Positions 45,873 to 58,354 of a stretch of DNA of 60,453 nt are shown here, piece after piece. The DNA comes from Gymnopus androsaceus JB14. Taxonomy: Eukaryota > Basidiomycota > Agaricomycetes > Agaricales > Omphalotaceae. Under the pieces are notes generated by a model. The model ran no database searches, was not told where the DNA came from, and worked only from the letters and a program-made list of their open reading frames with translations. The first letter of the stretch is position 1; each line of letters starts with the position of its first letter. Both the position numbers and the translations under genes were made by a program. The DNA is taken from contig ML769761.1 of NCBI GenBank assembly GCA_009733575.1, forward strand, positions 1-60,453, written 5' to 3'.

Positions 45873-46257
45873 CATCAGCAAAAACTTTTTTGGGCCCAGG
45901 AGGATCTAAGGTCACCTAGTCCTCTTAGGCAACCTGAGGCATCCTAGTTGGCCCAGGAAAAAGGGTAAAACTTTGGACACCTCAGGTATCCTAGTCATCC
46001 TAGGTGTCCTGGGAGATCCTGGGATGTCCTGGGGCATCCTGGGGCATCCTGAGGCATCCTGGGATGGAACTTTTATCCTAGGATGCCTCAGGATGACCCA
46101 GGATGCCCCAGGATCTCCCAAGACACCTAGGATGACTAGGATACCTGAGGTGTCCAAAGTTTTACCCTTTTTCCTGGGCCAACTAGGATGCCTCGGGTTG
46201 CCTAAGAGGACTAGGTGACCTTAGATCCTCCTGGGCCCAAAACAGTTTTTTCTGATG
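45873..46257. mobile_element. Palindromic foldback MITE, copy 2
   Basis: Same arms as 29817-30232 ('tttgggcccaggaggatct'), but with clear ends catcagcaaaaac and tttttctgatg, and 'tg' on both sides. The terminus shows it belongs to the CATCAGC family. The centre is 'ggcatcctg' repeats. Confidence 0.75.
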
Positions 46258-46375
46258 TGCAGTTCACATGCCTTGCCTATTCCGGTCCGTGATTCACTGT
46301 GAATAGGCCGGCAACTCCGCATCTCCCACTGACCATTTTTGCTTTATCTTACACTTAGGCTAGCCAGAGCAAGCT

Positions 46376-46626
46376 CCATAGCTTGAGCTGGCATTAAAGC
46401 ACTCATTACTTGCCCTAAAATCAAACAATGGCTTCAACAGTGCTATAACACCATACTGCATTGTGATATCCCTTCCTCTTTCCAGAGGAATCCACATCCC
46501 TTGATACTTTCCATATGCACCCTGAACAATCTCATGCTTTCCAGGATTTTTGTTCAACACCCTTTGCCAACCCCTGTGACTCTGAGGATCTGAGTTGCAT
46601 TGATAAATTACTACAACTCCATATTG
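46376..46626. repeat. Interspersed repeat, copy 1 (empty sites)
   Basis: 'ttaaagcactcat' through 'gatatcccttcctctttcca' to 'gaggatctgagttgcattga' matches 58688-58772, 59500-59604 and 60107-60157. This copy lacks the two insertions present there. Confidence 0.75.
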
Positions 46627-46901
46627 CATCAGCAAAACCTGTATGACGTGGGCAGTGCTTAAGCGAACTGTCCAGAGTTCCCAGCGCTCCAGCGTCCCAG
46701 CACTCAGATGGTCCGGCCGATGCAGGAGGGGGCTCCCAGAAGCTCCCAGAGGCCGCAAAATTACCTTATTTGGAAATAACGTATGATTTTATATTTCTGA
46801 CAGCACTGGCAAGCGCTGGCCAGCGCTGGGAGCCCTGGGAGCCCTGGGAATTCTAAGTATTGCTGTGGGAATTAAAACGCAAAATACAGGTTTTGCTGAT
46901 G
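46627..46901. mobile_element. CATCAGC-family element C
   Basis: catcagcaaaacctgtatga to the complement form acaggttttgctgatg. The interior uses 'cagcgct' and 'gggagccctg' units instead of 'catagc'. The flanking dinucleotides differ (tg and ta). Confidence 0.7.
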
Positions 46902-48067
46902 TAGAGTTACTTTCCTAAATAGGAAGTAGCAGCAGTAAGTCCACACAGGACTTAGTAGTAATGATCACACAGATCAATGGAGGAAAACGGGGTTATTACA
47001 GGGTACACTACTAGGCTTTATATGTAGTCCTATGTACAAATGATATATCAGGCAAGTGGCTACTGCATGAATGTCTGTGGCTACTGTGCATATGGTAAAG
47101 TGGGTACTGTGAGATAGTAGGTGGATATGGCAAGAGCAAGAGTAGAGACTGCGAGACAATAAATGTGGAGTGCATGGGATGTGATACAAACAGAGTGGAT
47201 ACTACAAGAAAGTGTTCCATAAATAGTTTGACAGTAAAATTACCTTTGATATTCCAATATCCCCAGATCATGCATTCATAGACCTGCAAGAGGATTAGAC
47301 AAGAAGCATAAACTCACCTAAATACTTGAATAAACAGTATTGTATATCTTGACTGGAGGTAGAGGAGGTGCCACTGCAGCTGTACCCATACTACTTTCAG
47401 CTCCTGTTGCATTACTGCAAGTGCCCGCTGCTGGCACTTCTGCTGGTGCCACTGACTGCATTGAAGCAGGTGGAAGAAGCAAAGATTTAAATAAAGTAAA
47501 AAAGCAAAAAGAGTTGAGTGAATTGGCAGGAGAGGAGTTTAGATTGACTTTTGGTGTGAACCTCAGAGGTGCTACTAGATTGGTTTGTGACTGCTTTCCT
47601 GGTATGTAGATGTCAATACTAAAGGTTGGTTGTAGAGGGTATGAATGTCAGTGACAGTGGAAAAAGAACAGCAGACATTAAATAGTCATGGCAAATCACA
47701 GAGGGTTTGGCAGGGATTTCAAGACTCTGTGACATTGATGATATAAAACATTAATCTTTTCCATTAAAGAGGATCAATTGAAACTGGCCTAATGCACGCA
47801 AGGACAATTCCTTGAATTCATTCTGGACTTGTAAACTGTGGTAAATATGGGATCAACTTCAAAAAATTAAGGAAGATTCATAAGGATTTAAAAATCAGAT
47901 AACAAAGATCAAATGCCACCAAGAGATAGGCCCAATACAGGACAAATTGGTATCGAACTATTGAAATCCCATAAAGAAAGTAACTATCAAGGAGGACACT
48001 GAGTAATATTATCATGATGCTGTAACCAATTGATCAACTTGGAATCACCAACAGTGAGTTTGATGAA
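46902..48067. other. No recognised gene; one small ORF
   Basis: A frame at 47340-47609 (starting 'MYILTGGRGG') has a Lys/Glu-rich middle ('DLNKVKKQKELSELAGEEF') that could be an exon, but no partner exon or family was found. The rest is AT-rich 3' flank of the NLR gene. Confidence 0.3.
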
Positions 48068-51000
48068 CTAAATGAATGCACTCACCACATTCTCTGAATA
48101 CTTGATTGGTTCTTGTGCTTGCATAGCAGAGGCTAGCAGCTTGCAAATATTGGAATGGCCATGTTTATGTGCAAAATCAAGAGCAGTAAATCCATCATCA
48201 GTCTGTGCATTGACATTTACTCCTTTTCCCAGGAGGTGATGTACAACTTCTGTGTGACCATTTTGAGCAGCAATTATAAGGGGAGTAGCATTCCTCAGAC
48301 CAGGGATATTCATGTCAGCTCCATAATCCAGCAGAAGCATGACAATGTCAAGGAACCCATTTTGAGATGCTTGTCTTACAGCAGTAGAACCATTCTGATT
48401 TTGTGCATTTACATTGGCCCCATTCTTCAGTAGGAGAGAAACAATATCAAAATGGCCTCTTTGAGCAGCAATAACAAGAGGAGTAGTTTCGTGGAATCCT
48501 GGGATATGTGGGCAAGCCTCATGGTCAAGTAAAAGCTTGACAATTGTAACATGACCATTCTGGGATGCCTGCCTTAAGGCAGTGGATCCATCTCCAGCTA
48601 AGCCATTTATATTTGATCCTCTGTCTACAAGAAATGAGACAATATTGAAATGGCCTTTTTGAGCAGCAATCACAATAGGAGTTCCACTTTGGATTGATGT
48701 ATTATCCAGGTCTGCCCCAGATTGCACCAGAAGCTTGACAATTTCAAAATGGCCATTTCGTGAGGCTAATCTCAAAGCTGTGGAACCAGCTTGATTTTTT
48801 GCATTCACATCTGCACGATGCTCAATCAGGATAGAAACAACATCCAAATGACCTTGTGCTACAGCAATTATAAGTGGTGTATCTTTGTGGAATCCAGGAA
48901 TATCCTTTTCTGCCCCATGGTTCAGCAAAAGCTTGACAATTTCAAAATGGCCCTCTTGTGATGCTTGTCTCAAAGCAGTACTACCATCTTCAGTTTGTGC
49001 ATTCACATTTGCCCCATTCTCAATCAGGACAGAAACAACATGTGTATGTCCATTTTCTGCTGCAATTATAAGTGGTGTGTATTTCTTGAATCCAGGAATA
49101 TCCTTGTCTGCCCCATGGTTCAGCAAAAGCTTGACAATTTCACAATGGCCCTCCTGAGATGCTTGTGTCAAAGCAGTATCACCATATTCATCTTGTGCAT
49201 TCACATTTGCCCCATTCTCAATCAGGATGGAAACAACATCCAAATGACCTTGTCCTGCAGCAATTATAAGTGGTGTGTATCTCTTGAAATCATCCTTTTC
49301 TGCCCCATGGTTCAGCAAAAGCTTGACAATTTCAAGATGGCCTCCTCGTGATGCTTGTGTCAAGGCAGTACTACCATCTTCATTTTGTGCATTCACATTT
49401 GCCCTCTCCTCAATCAGGATGGACACAACATCCAAATGACCTTTTTCTGCAGCAATTATAAGTGGTGTGTATCTCTTGAAATCAGGAATATCCTTTTCTG
49501 CCCCATGGTTCAGCAAAAGCTTGAAAGTTTCAAAATGGCCCTCCTGTGATGCTTGTGTCAAAGCAGTACTACCATCTTCAGTTTGTGCATTCACATTTGC
49601 CTCATTCTCAATCAGGACAGAAACAACATGTGTATGTCCATTTTCTGCTGCAATTATAAGTGGTGTGTATTTCTTGAATCCAGGAATATCCTTTTCTGCC
49701 CCATGGTTCAGTAAAAGCTTGACAATTTCACAATGGCCCTCCTGAGATGCTTGCCTCAAAGCAGTACTACCATCTTCACTTTGTGCATTCAAATCTGCCT
49801 CATTCTCAATCAGGATGGACACAACATCCAAATGACCTTGTTCTGCAGCAATTATAAGTGGTGTGTATCTCTTGAAATCATCCTTTTCTGCCCCATGGTT
49901 CAGCAAAAGCTTGACAATTTCAAAATGGCCCTCTTGTGATGCTTGTGTCAAAGCAGTATCACCATCTTCAGTTTGTGCATTCACATTTGCCCCATTCTCA
50001 ATCAGGATGGAAACAACATCCAAATGACTTTTGTTTGCTGCAATGATAAGTGGTGTGTATTTCCTGAATCCAGGAATATCCTTGTCTGCCCCATGGTTCA
50101 GCAAAAGCTTGACAATTTCAAAATGGCCCTTCTGTGATGCTTGTGTCAAAGCAGTATTACCATCTTCAGTTTGTGCATTCACATTTGCCCCATTCTCAAT
50201 CAGGACAGAAACAACATGTGTATGTCCATTTTCTGCTGCAATTATAAGTGGTGTGTATTTCTTGAATCCAGGAATATCCTTTTCTGCCCCATGGTTCAGT
50301 AAAAGCTTGACAATTTCAAAATGGCCTTTCTGTGATGCATGGCTCAAAGCAGTGTCACCATATTCACTTTGTGCATTTACATTTGCCCCATCCTCAATCA
50401 GGACAGAAACAGTATCCAAATGTCCATTTGCTGCAGCTTTTATAAGTGGTGGGTATTTCTTGAATCCAAGAGTATCCCTTTCTGCCCGATGGTTGAGCAA
50501 AAGCTCGACAATTTTAAAATGGTGATTTGCTGATGCTTGTCTCAAAGCAGTATCACCGTATTTATTTTGTGCATTCACATTTGCCCCACTTTCAATCAGT
50601 GAAGAAGTAACATTAAAATGTCCATTGTGAGCAGCAATTAGAAGTGGTGTCCAATTGTTTTCCCCTAGAATCTCTTGGTTTGCGCCATGCTTGACCAAAA
50701 GCTTGACAATTTCAAGATGGCCCTCCTGTGATGCTTGTCTCAAAGCAGTACAACCATGTTCATCTTGTGAATTTGCATGTGCCCCCTCCTCAATCAGGAC
50801 AGAAACAACATCCAAATGACCATTTTCTGCAGCAATTATAAGTGGTGTGTATTTCTTGAATCCAGGAATATCCTTTTCTGCCCCATGGTTCAGTAAAAGC
50901 TTGACAATTTCACAATGGCCCTCCTGAGATGCTTGCCTCAAAGCAGTGTTACCATATTCATCTTGTGCATTCACATTTGCCCCATTCTGAATAAGTAAAG

Positions 51001-53065
51001 ATGTAATATCTAAATGCCCTTTGTAAGCAGCAAGTATAAGCGGTTTCCATTTGTCTTTTCCTGAAATTTCTTGGTCCGCCCCATGGCTCAGCAAAAGCTT
51101 GACAATTTCGAAGTAGCTATCATCTTCCGCCTGTCTGCAAGCGCTGTTATTGTCTTCACTTTGTGTGTTCCGTCCCCACAATGCTGCACATAATGCTGAT
51201 CCCCACATTCCTCCTGTGACATCCACATTTTTTCCATTTACCAACTGCTTGACCATATCTTGAAGACCACACCAAGCAGCATAATACAATGGCTGAGGCA
51301 TAGGCCAATGCCCTTCTGTATCTTCTTCAAATTTTGCTAGTTTTAAACAGTTAACATATGTAGTACCACCTGATTCAATAAGCTTAGAGGCTTTCTGATT
51401 TACTTTTTCACACCTCACAATTTTGGCATGTTTGTACCAGTTCTGAGCAGCATATCTAGAGATTGGATATTCCTTGTTCCATGCTGTTGTATCTGCTATT
51501 TCTGTATCAAACTGTAGTAGATATGTCAAGCAGCTCTCTACTATCACTTTGTGGATCAAAAATTCTTGCATATGGAACTGTGACACTACGGTGCTCACAT
51601 GCGATTTAAGGTGTTCAGATAGAAGAAATTCCTTCACAGACATATGGGCTAGCTCCACAACATTTTCAGTTTGGTCTACATGTATAAGTGTTGCCCCAAG
51701 GAAAGCTATATGTTCTGGAGCTACCCGGTATCTCTTCTCAAATCTGATTACACCATCATCACTTACAAATGCAATGACTTCCCCAAGTGCACTTAATGAT
51801 AATGGTTCCATTGAAAAGCAAAGCCACTGCAGAACCTGCTTTGTATCATCAATACAGGAGGGTTCAATTGCTTGAAGTGCTTGAATATAAGTATCATGCA
51901 GATTGGTAGGGAGTTGATTTAAAACTGAATCAACCTCCTTCAGACCTATACATGATTGCAGTGCAATCAATTGGCAATCGACCCAGCGGAACCTAGGATA
52001 GCAGTCAAAATGGAGATCAACCATGAACAACTTCAACACTCACATTCCATTTGCCCTCCTGGTTAGACTATCTGTAATTTGATTCTTTGTTTCAAGACCA
52101 TGATGGCAAAATGAGTAATCATTTTGCATGGTATAATCAAGAAAGATTTCAACATCAGAATTTATGTCTTCTTTGTCAATATAGATAGTTTTTGAGCAAA
52201 GCTTTTCCAATTCATGGGCATAAGAGATATGTGGACGACTTGCTATCAGAAGATGTAAATAAGAGCATCCTAGTGTCCTAAGCTCTTCTACAAGCTGAAG
52301 AAAGGGCTTGAAGCCTTGATTCTCCATTTCATCAAGCCCATCAATTATAATGAATAATGATTCAACTTTAAGAAATGAAATGACCTCTTTCAAGGTTCTC
52401 ATCAGATCTCTGTCACTTGGCTTGCTTCTGAACTTTTCATGATTTTCATAGAGTTGTGATATTGCCAGGTAAATATCTTTTTGCAATGTGATTGTTGTTG
52501 ACAAGAACAACTGTGATAAAAGAGTTGCGACCATGTTGTTGAAGCTTTGTTTGAATGCATCTCTGAAATCAAAAAAGTAGAATGCCACTAGTTGATTTTC
52601 ATGGGCATCCAAACTCTTCACATGATTGATAATGGCAGATCTAGAAAAAGGTAAGCCATGCATGGATGAACTAATTCCCACATACACTAGGACACTTTTG
52701 CCAGATCCCACTGTATTTTCATCCTCAGCCTCAGAACACAGCCCAAAATTTGAATCCTGAAACTCACCATCACCTTGCAGCCAGAGAAGCGAGTTGGGAG
52801 TTTGCTTCCAATCATTGAAATCCTTTCCTTTCAGAAACCATTCACTAGTTCCAGCGGTTCTTTTTTGTGAAAAGAACTCGTGGCTCTGGGAAGCATTGGA
52901 GGGACTCAACCATTTTATGATTTGGTCTGATTGACTTGTGATTTGAGTGTTACTTGGATCTTGATCATCCTGTAAGTACCCATAGAATAGTGCCAAATGC
53001 AAACTCACATTGAATATACATGGTTTTTGCATTGTGGAAGTGAGCATTCTCCATCTTGAAATCAT
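48068..53065 (-). CDS. NACHT-ankyrin NLR with 32 ankyrin repeats
   Basis: Fungal STAND/NLR-type receptor. From ATG 53065 the frame runs to 'SDQIIKWLSPSNA'. An intron near 52764-52698 rebuilds the P-loop 'LLWLQGDVGSGKSVL', and a second (to about 52640) gives 'SVLVSAIINHVKSLDAHENQ'. Walker B is 'SLFIIIDGLDEM' and a downstream motif is 'LLIASRPHI'. A 51-nt intron (52043-51993) joins 'RRANGMFRWVDCQLIALQSC'. A winged-helix-like region ('TKQVLQWLCFSMEPLSLSAL') precedes the ankyrin array, which alternates two types, 'TPLIIAAENGHLDVVSVLIE' and 'TALRQASQEGHFEIVKLLLN'. In this class the NACHT is an ATP-dependent oligomerisation switch and the repeats sense ligand. No N-terminal effector domain is visible. 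The start is uncertain: one base less in a GGGGG run near 53073 would open a family-like N-terminus ('MSLSMNDAPSMFSG'). A GTGAGT just before the stop could hide a last exon. Confidence 0.85.
48100..51120 (-). repeat. Ankyrin-coding tandem array, dimeric unit of about 198 bp
   Basis: Fifteen two-repeat units (about 66 aa each) follow two more divergent ankyrins. Central units are nearly identical at DNA level ('ttcagcaaaagcttgacaat' recurs on the plus strand), while end units have diverged. Two units are two residues shorter ('AEKDDFKRYTPL'). Confidence 0.9.
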
Positions 53066-53777
53066 TAGCCCCCACTGAACATGCTGGGAGCATCATTCAT
53101 AGACAGAGACATGATGGGCGTGGTGGTGGGAGCAACTGCCAAGTGCTTCTCTTATAAGTTAAAGAGCTTCCGAAAATGATCCTATGATCAGTTTGAACTT
53201 TGAAGGCACGAGGCCTACTAAGGACCTTCCGTGCATCACCTGAATATCGAGTCTCGTCGATCTTTACAGCCCTCGATCGATGGATAAGATGGCCCGGGTC
53301 TAAAAATAGCTTCCGTGGCTCGTACAGGCTTGTGATATGTGATGTTGACCTCAAGGCCTTACAGCTGTTCCAAAAAACCTAGGACACTTCAAAAAATTGT
53401 TTACATATGGCTCCCTATTGAGTTGCTACTCCGTTTGATTCAATCGCCACCAGAATTGAATGTCTTGCGTCACTGCAGCAAAATTACGAGATGGCCTAAG
53501 TTTTTTGGAACAGCTGCAAGGCTTCAAGCTTTGGATGTCTTTAGTTCTTCCATTTCGTCTGTAAATCTTATGCTTGTCTCTCCTGAGTCTCAAACTAGCC
53601 AAGCGAATATTTTTATCATGTTAGCGCCCACTGTTTGATTCGAATCGTCATCGTGCCCACTACGCTCTTGTCCTGCAACCGAACATTGTAGAATGAACTT
53701 GGATCGCTTGAATCTTCTCTTCCTCTCCTAACCAACTCGCTACTCGGCCACAACCCAATTACCGATTGTAACCAGAT
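53066..53777. other. No clear gene; inverted pair
   Basis: 'ccttacagctgttccaaaaa' at about 53358-53377 recurs as its near complement at about 53495-53515. The rest may be an eroded F-box/LRR-like exon ('RLQALDVFSSSISSVNLMLV'), but this is speculative. Confidence 0.3.
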
Positions 53778-54170
53778 TTGAAGTTACGCTACCGTTTCTC
53801 TCATCCGGTGATATCGAGCCTTTTGGTATCTGCTTCAATTCAAAGTGCGTCGACTCAAAGCTTCTGCATTATTTATATACTAATGTGGCTTGTTTGGCTT
53901 AGGAAGACTCTTGATTTGAATGCAGCATACTACCCGAGGTATATTCCTAATTCTCTGATTGAACAACCTCCGAATCCACTCCCCACGCAAACTTCGAATT
54001 CTTCGACGTCAAAGCGTGTCAAAGGGTCGATGCAAAAGCGGGAGCGCGTACGAGGACAACGATATCTTGGGACTGGAAATCCTTATCGTGCGCCGAGCGC
54101 TACTGCATCTGCGTGTGGGAGGCCCCCTGATAGGAGCGGAGAAGGGCAGGCATCGACGGCGGAAGCTTGA
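53778..54170 (+). CDS. Doubtful ORF
   Basis: A 130-codon frame with a hydrophobic stretch ('FCIIYILMWLVWLRK') followed by a Pro/Ser/Thr and basic tail. Composition is ambiguous, a competing frame overlaps it, and no family is recognised. It converges on the ZPR1 gene about 300 bp downstream. Confidence 0.2.
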   Translation: MKLRYRFSHPVISSLLVSASIQSASTQSFCIIYILMWLVWLRKTLDLNAAYYPRYIPNSLIEQPPNPLPTQTSNSSTSKRVKGSMQKRERVRGQRYLGTGNPYRAPSATASACGRPPDRSGEGQASTAEA

Positions 54171-54470
54171 TTCTTCCTTGACTTCTATTCCACTGACATC
54201 GGTACCAGTCTCTGCGCCAGAAAGGAGCAGAGACAGGGAATGGCAGTTCTCTCTAAACGCTCGCTACTCAAATCGTCGTCGTCTCCATATCCTGTCCGTA
54301 TCCAATTCAATCCTATCAATCCCAACCGAATCCATCGTACCCCACCTCCGCATCTGCGTCTGCATTTCAAGTTGTGGCAATTTGGCTGAATTGTCGATGT
54401 TGAAGGGATGTATATATCGTCTAAATCATATAGAAAATAGATGTACAATTTCTTTCATTGCTCCCAGAGA

Positions 54471-56302
54471 TTAGCCCTTCTCGACCGCGCCATCCCCTGG
54501 TCCATCATCTTCGCCAGAACCGTACCCCTCCACCTTCATATCATTCAACCCGAGCTCTTCATTCTGCTCCCAGGTACGATCATACGACTCAATCGTCATT
54601 GAAGGATCCGGATCGGGCGCGTATAGATTTTGGATGTACGAATTTGCCAACGGGTCATCGAGGATGAGAGTAAACGGTCGAGCAGCGGATTTAACCTAGC
54701 AGTGGATTAGCGCAATGCATGAAATGAAACCGATGGAGTAACATCTTTTAAATCACCCAAAAATTTCTCAAACTTTTGACGGTCCTCGGAAGCCTCTAAG
54801 GAGCTCGAGGCACTATCTCCTGAAAAGATCTTTTACGATAACTCTTCGTACACCTGTTCCAGTATTCCTTCCAGTCTGGTGAAGCGACCACCGAGAGTTC
54901 CGTGGGTCAGAACCAGGTCAATTTCAGGTATAGTCAGGCCTGCGGTTTCGGACTGCAAAGCAAAACATCAGTACGTGTGAAGACATGGTAACGATATATT
55001 GGGTTTACCTTGAGGATATCTCGACTGAGGTCTTCCGAGTCTTCCACCTTCAAGATCATGCGCTTGCCTTGTTCAGAGATGGCGGCACCTGATTTAACCT
55101 CGTTGTCGCGATATCCACAGCGATCACAGTTGGTAGACATGATGAGGACGTCCTGCGAGGAGAAAAATGAGCAAGCAATGCAAAAGGAAGAACGCTCAAG
55201 ATCGCACCTTGAAATAAGGAATGTTAACCTTCTTCATCATGGTATCGAGAGGATGGCCACAACTAGAGCATGTTCCCGGAAAAACGTAGATTTCTTCGTT
55301 CTTCCCTTCGGCACCACCACCAACGTCGTCGTCGTCGTCATCATCGCCATCCAGAGATAACGTAGCAGCGCCTTGAACAACACCTATAGTACATCCAAGT
55401 CAATGTCTATAAAAGAGAAGAAAGAATCAAACGCACTAGCTGATTCATCTGGAGCCGCAACCAAACCTAGCGCGACATTCTGTTCCAGCGTTCGCGGATA
55501 CGTTCGCATGTTCCACTTGGGATCCGACATGCTTCCAACAAACTCGATCCACGAATTGCCCGCCGGATCGTCTAACTTGATGGTGAAAGCAGGCATCGGT
55601 AAATCCTTTTCCGATGGCTTTTTAACTTCAGCCTTCTCGTCCTCATCCTCTTCATCTCCGAGAATCTCTTATGAGTTTATCGATGAGGGTTTGAATCTTT
55701 GTGTACGAATCTTCATCTTGTATCCGACGCAAAGGCTGATCCAAGCTCAAATCTGCGACGATGTCTCGTATGAGACCTTCGGCAGTGGTGAGTTGGCCAC
55801 GATCGGATGATGGGAGGGTGAGTTGGAATTCTGGGATGATGATCGCTGCAGTAGCAGAGCGCACGATTTGTCTATCCAAGTCTGATCGGGAAAGGATTCT
55901 AGTTGTATAAAAACAGCCTTCAGCTAAGAAACGATATTAATTAGCACTGAACCACAGAAATCCATCAAGCTCACGTCTAATGGCTCCCGCAGATTGAATT
56001 TCATTATTCGATGCCCCACAATGTTCACATCGAAAAGACATCACAATAACTTCACGTAAATAGGGAATCGATGTGAGCATCAACCGCGCAATGCCCTACT
56101 AGTACAAAATACGGTTCAAATTTCTTTTTTAGCTTCACAAAAAAAGGGGAAACGAACCTGCTCGCCGCATTTCATACAGAGACTCTCGTTCTCCTGCATA
56201 GGTCTATCTTCATCCGTTTTGGCTGGACAGTAGTAGCTCCTTCTTCTTCTTGTCGGCAATGGATCCGATAGCTGGGAAAAGCTCTTCTTTCTCTTGCGAC
56301 AT
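54471..56302 (-). pseudogene. ZPR1: ZPR1 zinc-finger protein, several disruptions
   Basis: ZPR1 binds eEF1A and acts in translation-factor folding and growth signalling in eukaryotes. All family landmarks are here: ATG 56302 ('MSQEKEELFPAIGSIADKK'), first C4 finger ('ESLCMKCGEQ'...'[20 protein letters not shown]'), first alpha-beta domain ('DLDRQIVRSATAAIIIPEFQ'), and 'NSWIEFVGSMSDPKWNMRTY'. Then come the second C4 finger ('GTCSSCGHPLDTMMKKVNIP'...'MSTNCDRCGYRDNEVKSGAA') and second domain ('SETAGLTIPEIDLVLTHGTL'), to the end 'GDGAVEKG'. Introns of about 50-60 nt join in phase. The frame is broken between IADKK and TDEDRP (net shift, two one-base losses would explain it), at 'IDKL' to 'ILGDEEDED' near 55672, and by TAA at 54835-54833. 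ZPR1 is normally single-copy and essential, so either another copy exists or these are assembly errors. Confidence 0.85.
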
Positions 56303-57789
56303 GGCGGTCAAATTCAAGCTTGAAGGCGCTCGATTTTTATACTTAGGCGCCTCGGGTTTTGCCGCGTCACTTCGACTACTCCAAATTTCCGTGTAAGTAA
56401 GGTAATCTATCTATCTATCAATAGATGAACTTCATAGGCAAGACACTGAATTGTGTAAAGTGCCTCCGCCTTTCTCTGAAGGGGTCAGACTCAAACCGAG
56501 TCATCGCGGGATGGACTTGACTTGAATCTTCTTAGGTTCTGCCAGTGTGCTGGAGTTTGGCAGGCATTCATTCAACCTTGTTCAAGCTTTCAACATTCAA
56601 CGAATTAAAAGCATATCAAGTATTCCATAAGCTTGCGATCTTCCGTAACTAGCTCGATTCACAGTTTTCATCCAGACACTTCTAAGTTTGTTAGGTACAC
56701 GGCCAAACCTTCGTAAGTTCGTATGCACTATGTCTATCTGGCTACGGATAAACTGAGCACTGTTTCGGATTTTCAACCGACAAATTTTTGTACTTGGTTT
56801 CAAATTCTGTAGATTGCACTGCGTTGCACTTTAATTCTGCTTTCCCGCTCCAATGAACCCAGATTAGATCCGTAAACAAAAACTGAGTTTATCCGCTGCC
56901 GATTTCAACTGAGGCTTATATTTTTGAGAGACTCGGAAGGGAGCATTGGCGCCCATAGGCAAGACGCCCATGTGAGTGTCACATGTTCCAAACTTGGTTC
57001 AACTTCAACCTCAACGTTTCAGCAACCCCATCGTTGTTCAAGCCATGCAATTACTGCCAATGCGTCAAGTTTATACGGTCTCAACCCATCAATGTTTCTT
57101 GCCTCAAAAACCCATATAATCTCAACTGCAACACTTTCAAAAAAGAGGTTCTGACCTCAATCATCCGTTCAATGGCCTCGAACCATCAAGTGTACTTTTT
57201 ATTACCTCCACGCCGTGGTGCAATTCCACTATCAACATCGCGATCAATGGTCAAGTTCAAGGTGGTTACCAAGCAAGCCTCAAACTCAAGATTAAGCAAA
57301 GTTTGCAAGCAATCCATTCCATTTTATTGCTCAATGGTATCTTTTCTCGCTCTGCATTCTTTTTTTCAGAATCATTGATGAGATCTTTTGTAGGAACGCA
57401 GGTTTTTTGGACGTAAGGGTCTTGGGCGATGAGTTTGTATGGATATCACGCGGGGGGGTTGCGGATGGGTATTGGGTTGGTTTGTACTTTTTTTATTGTT
57501 CGGTATTCGTAGCATGATATAATGAATAGGGCGCGTTTATTGTTTAATGGTGCATTGGGAATGTCGGGGAATAATCCGGATGTGAACGGAATGGTGACAG
57601 CTGCGATCCGTGGGCTGAAACACTGATTGGTGCCAGGTACAAACTTTTTGTACCGGGCTCCAACTTTTTGAACTGGGTTCCAATTGAAACAAGGTCTATC
57701 GTATCATTATGACACTCAGTTTAAAAAAAGTGATCCCGGGTTTGAAATTTCCGTGGTTAAACGTAGTTGAATAGATTGGGCCGCCTGTG
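56303..57789. other. No recognised gene
   Basis: Upstream region of ZPR1, then sequence rich in 'ttcaa' and 'tcaacc' motifs. A 131-codon plus-strand frame at 56983-57378 is low in coding character and not matched to a family. No RNA gene seen. Confidence 0.35.
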
Positions 57790-57791
57790 TA

Positions 57792-58354
57792 GGGCTCTTC
57801 ACCATACGTACCGTATACGGCACGGAGAATTTTTCCGTATTTACGGACCAGATTTTTTGCCACAGTACGGTACGGGAAAAATACGGCCGTATACGGAATA
57901 CGGACGGTACCTTTAAGTCACGTGTTCTCAAGCACCCATCTGCAACGAAGACACTGTGCAAAGTATATATTTTACATGTATCGAAGATTCTAAGTGTTTA
58001 ATACTTACTAGTAAGTGCTATAGTGACCAAGAACCATGAATAAGAGTTGCGGTATGCACATGTGATAGTATGTGACATGAAGTGACCAGTGTCACACACA
58101 TCTAGGACACCCCAAAAAATAGTAGAATTGTTCGAGAGGGTTTATTTTAGTAATATTTAATCAATCGTAGTCCTATTAAAGTGCTCTCTGTAGTAGGAGA
58201 CTCCAGAAATCACAAATTCCTTGCAAGTACCGTATACGCCATATTACGCCGTAACGGTACGGCTAAATACGGGACTCCTGAAGGGCTTACGGTACGGTAC
58301 GGTTGGACACCGTACCGTCTGTACACCGTATGGTACGGATACGGTGAAGAGCCC
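57792..58354. mobile_element. MITE, TIR GGGCTCTTCACCGTA, longer relative
   Basis: gggctcttcaccatacg at the left and cggtgaagagccc at the right, preceded by TA and followed by TG. The interior is dense in 'ccgtatacgg' and 'cggtacggta' palindromes, as in the element at 32537. Confidence 0.65.

Noticed and set aside
48155..50533. Many plus-strand ORFs over the ankyrin array
   Set aside because: Antisense shadows of the repeated units, recurring with the same period.
53959..54474. 171-codon plus-strand ORF
   Set aside because: It overlaps another frame, has no domain, and runs to the very 3' end of ZPR1; probably chance.
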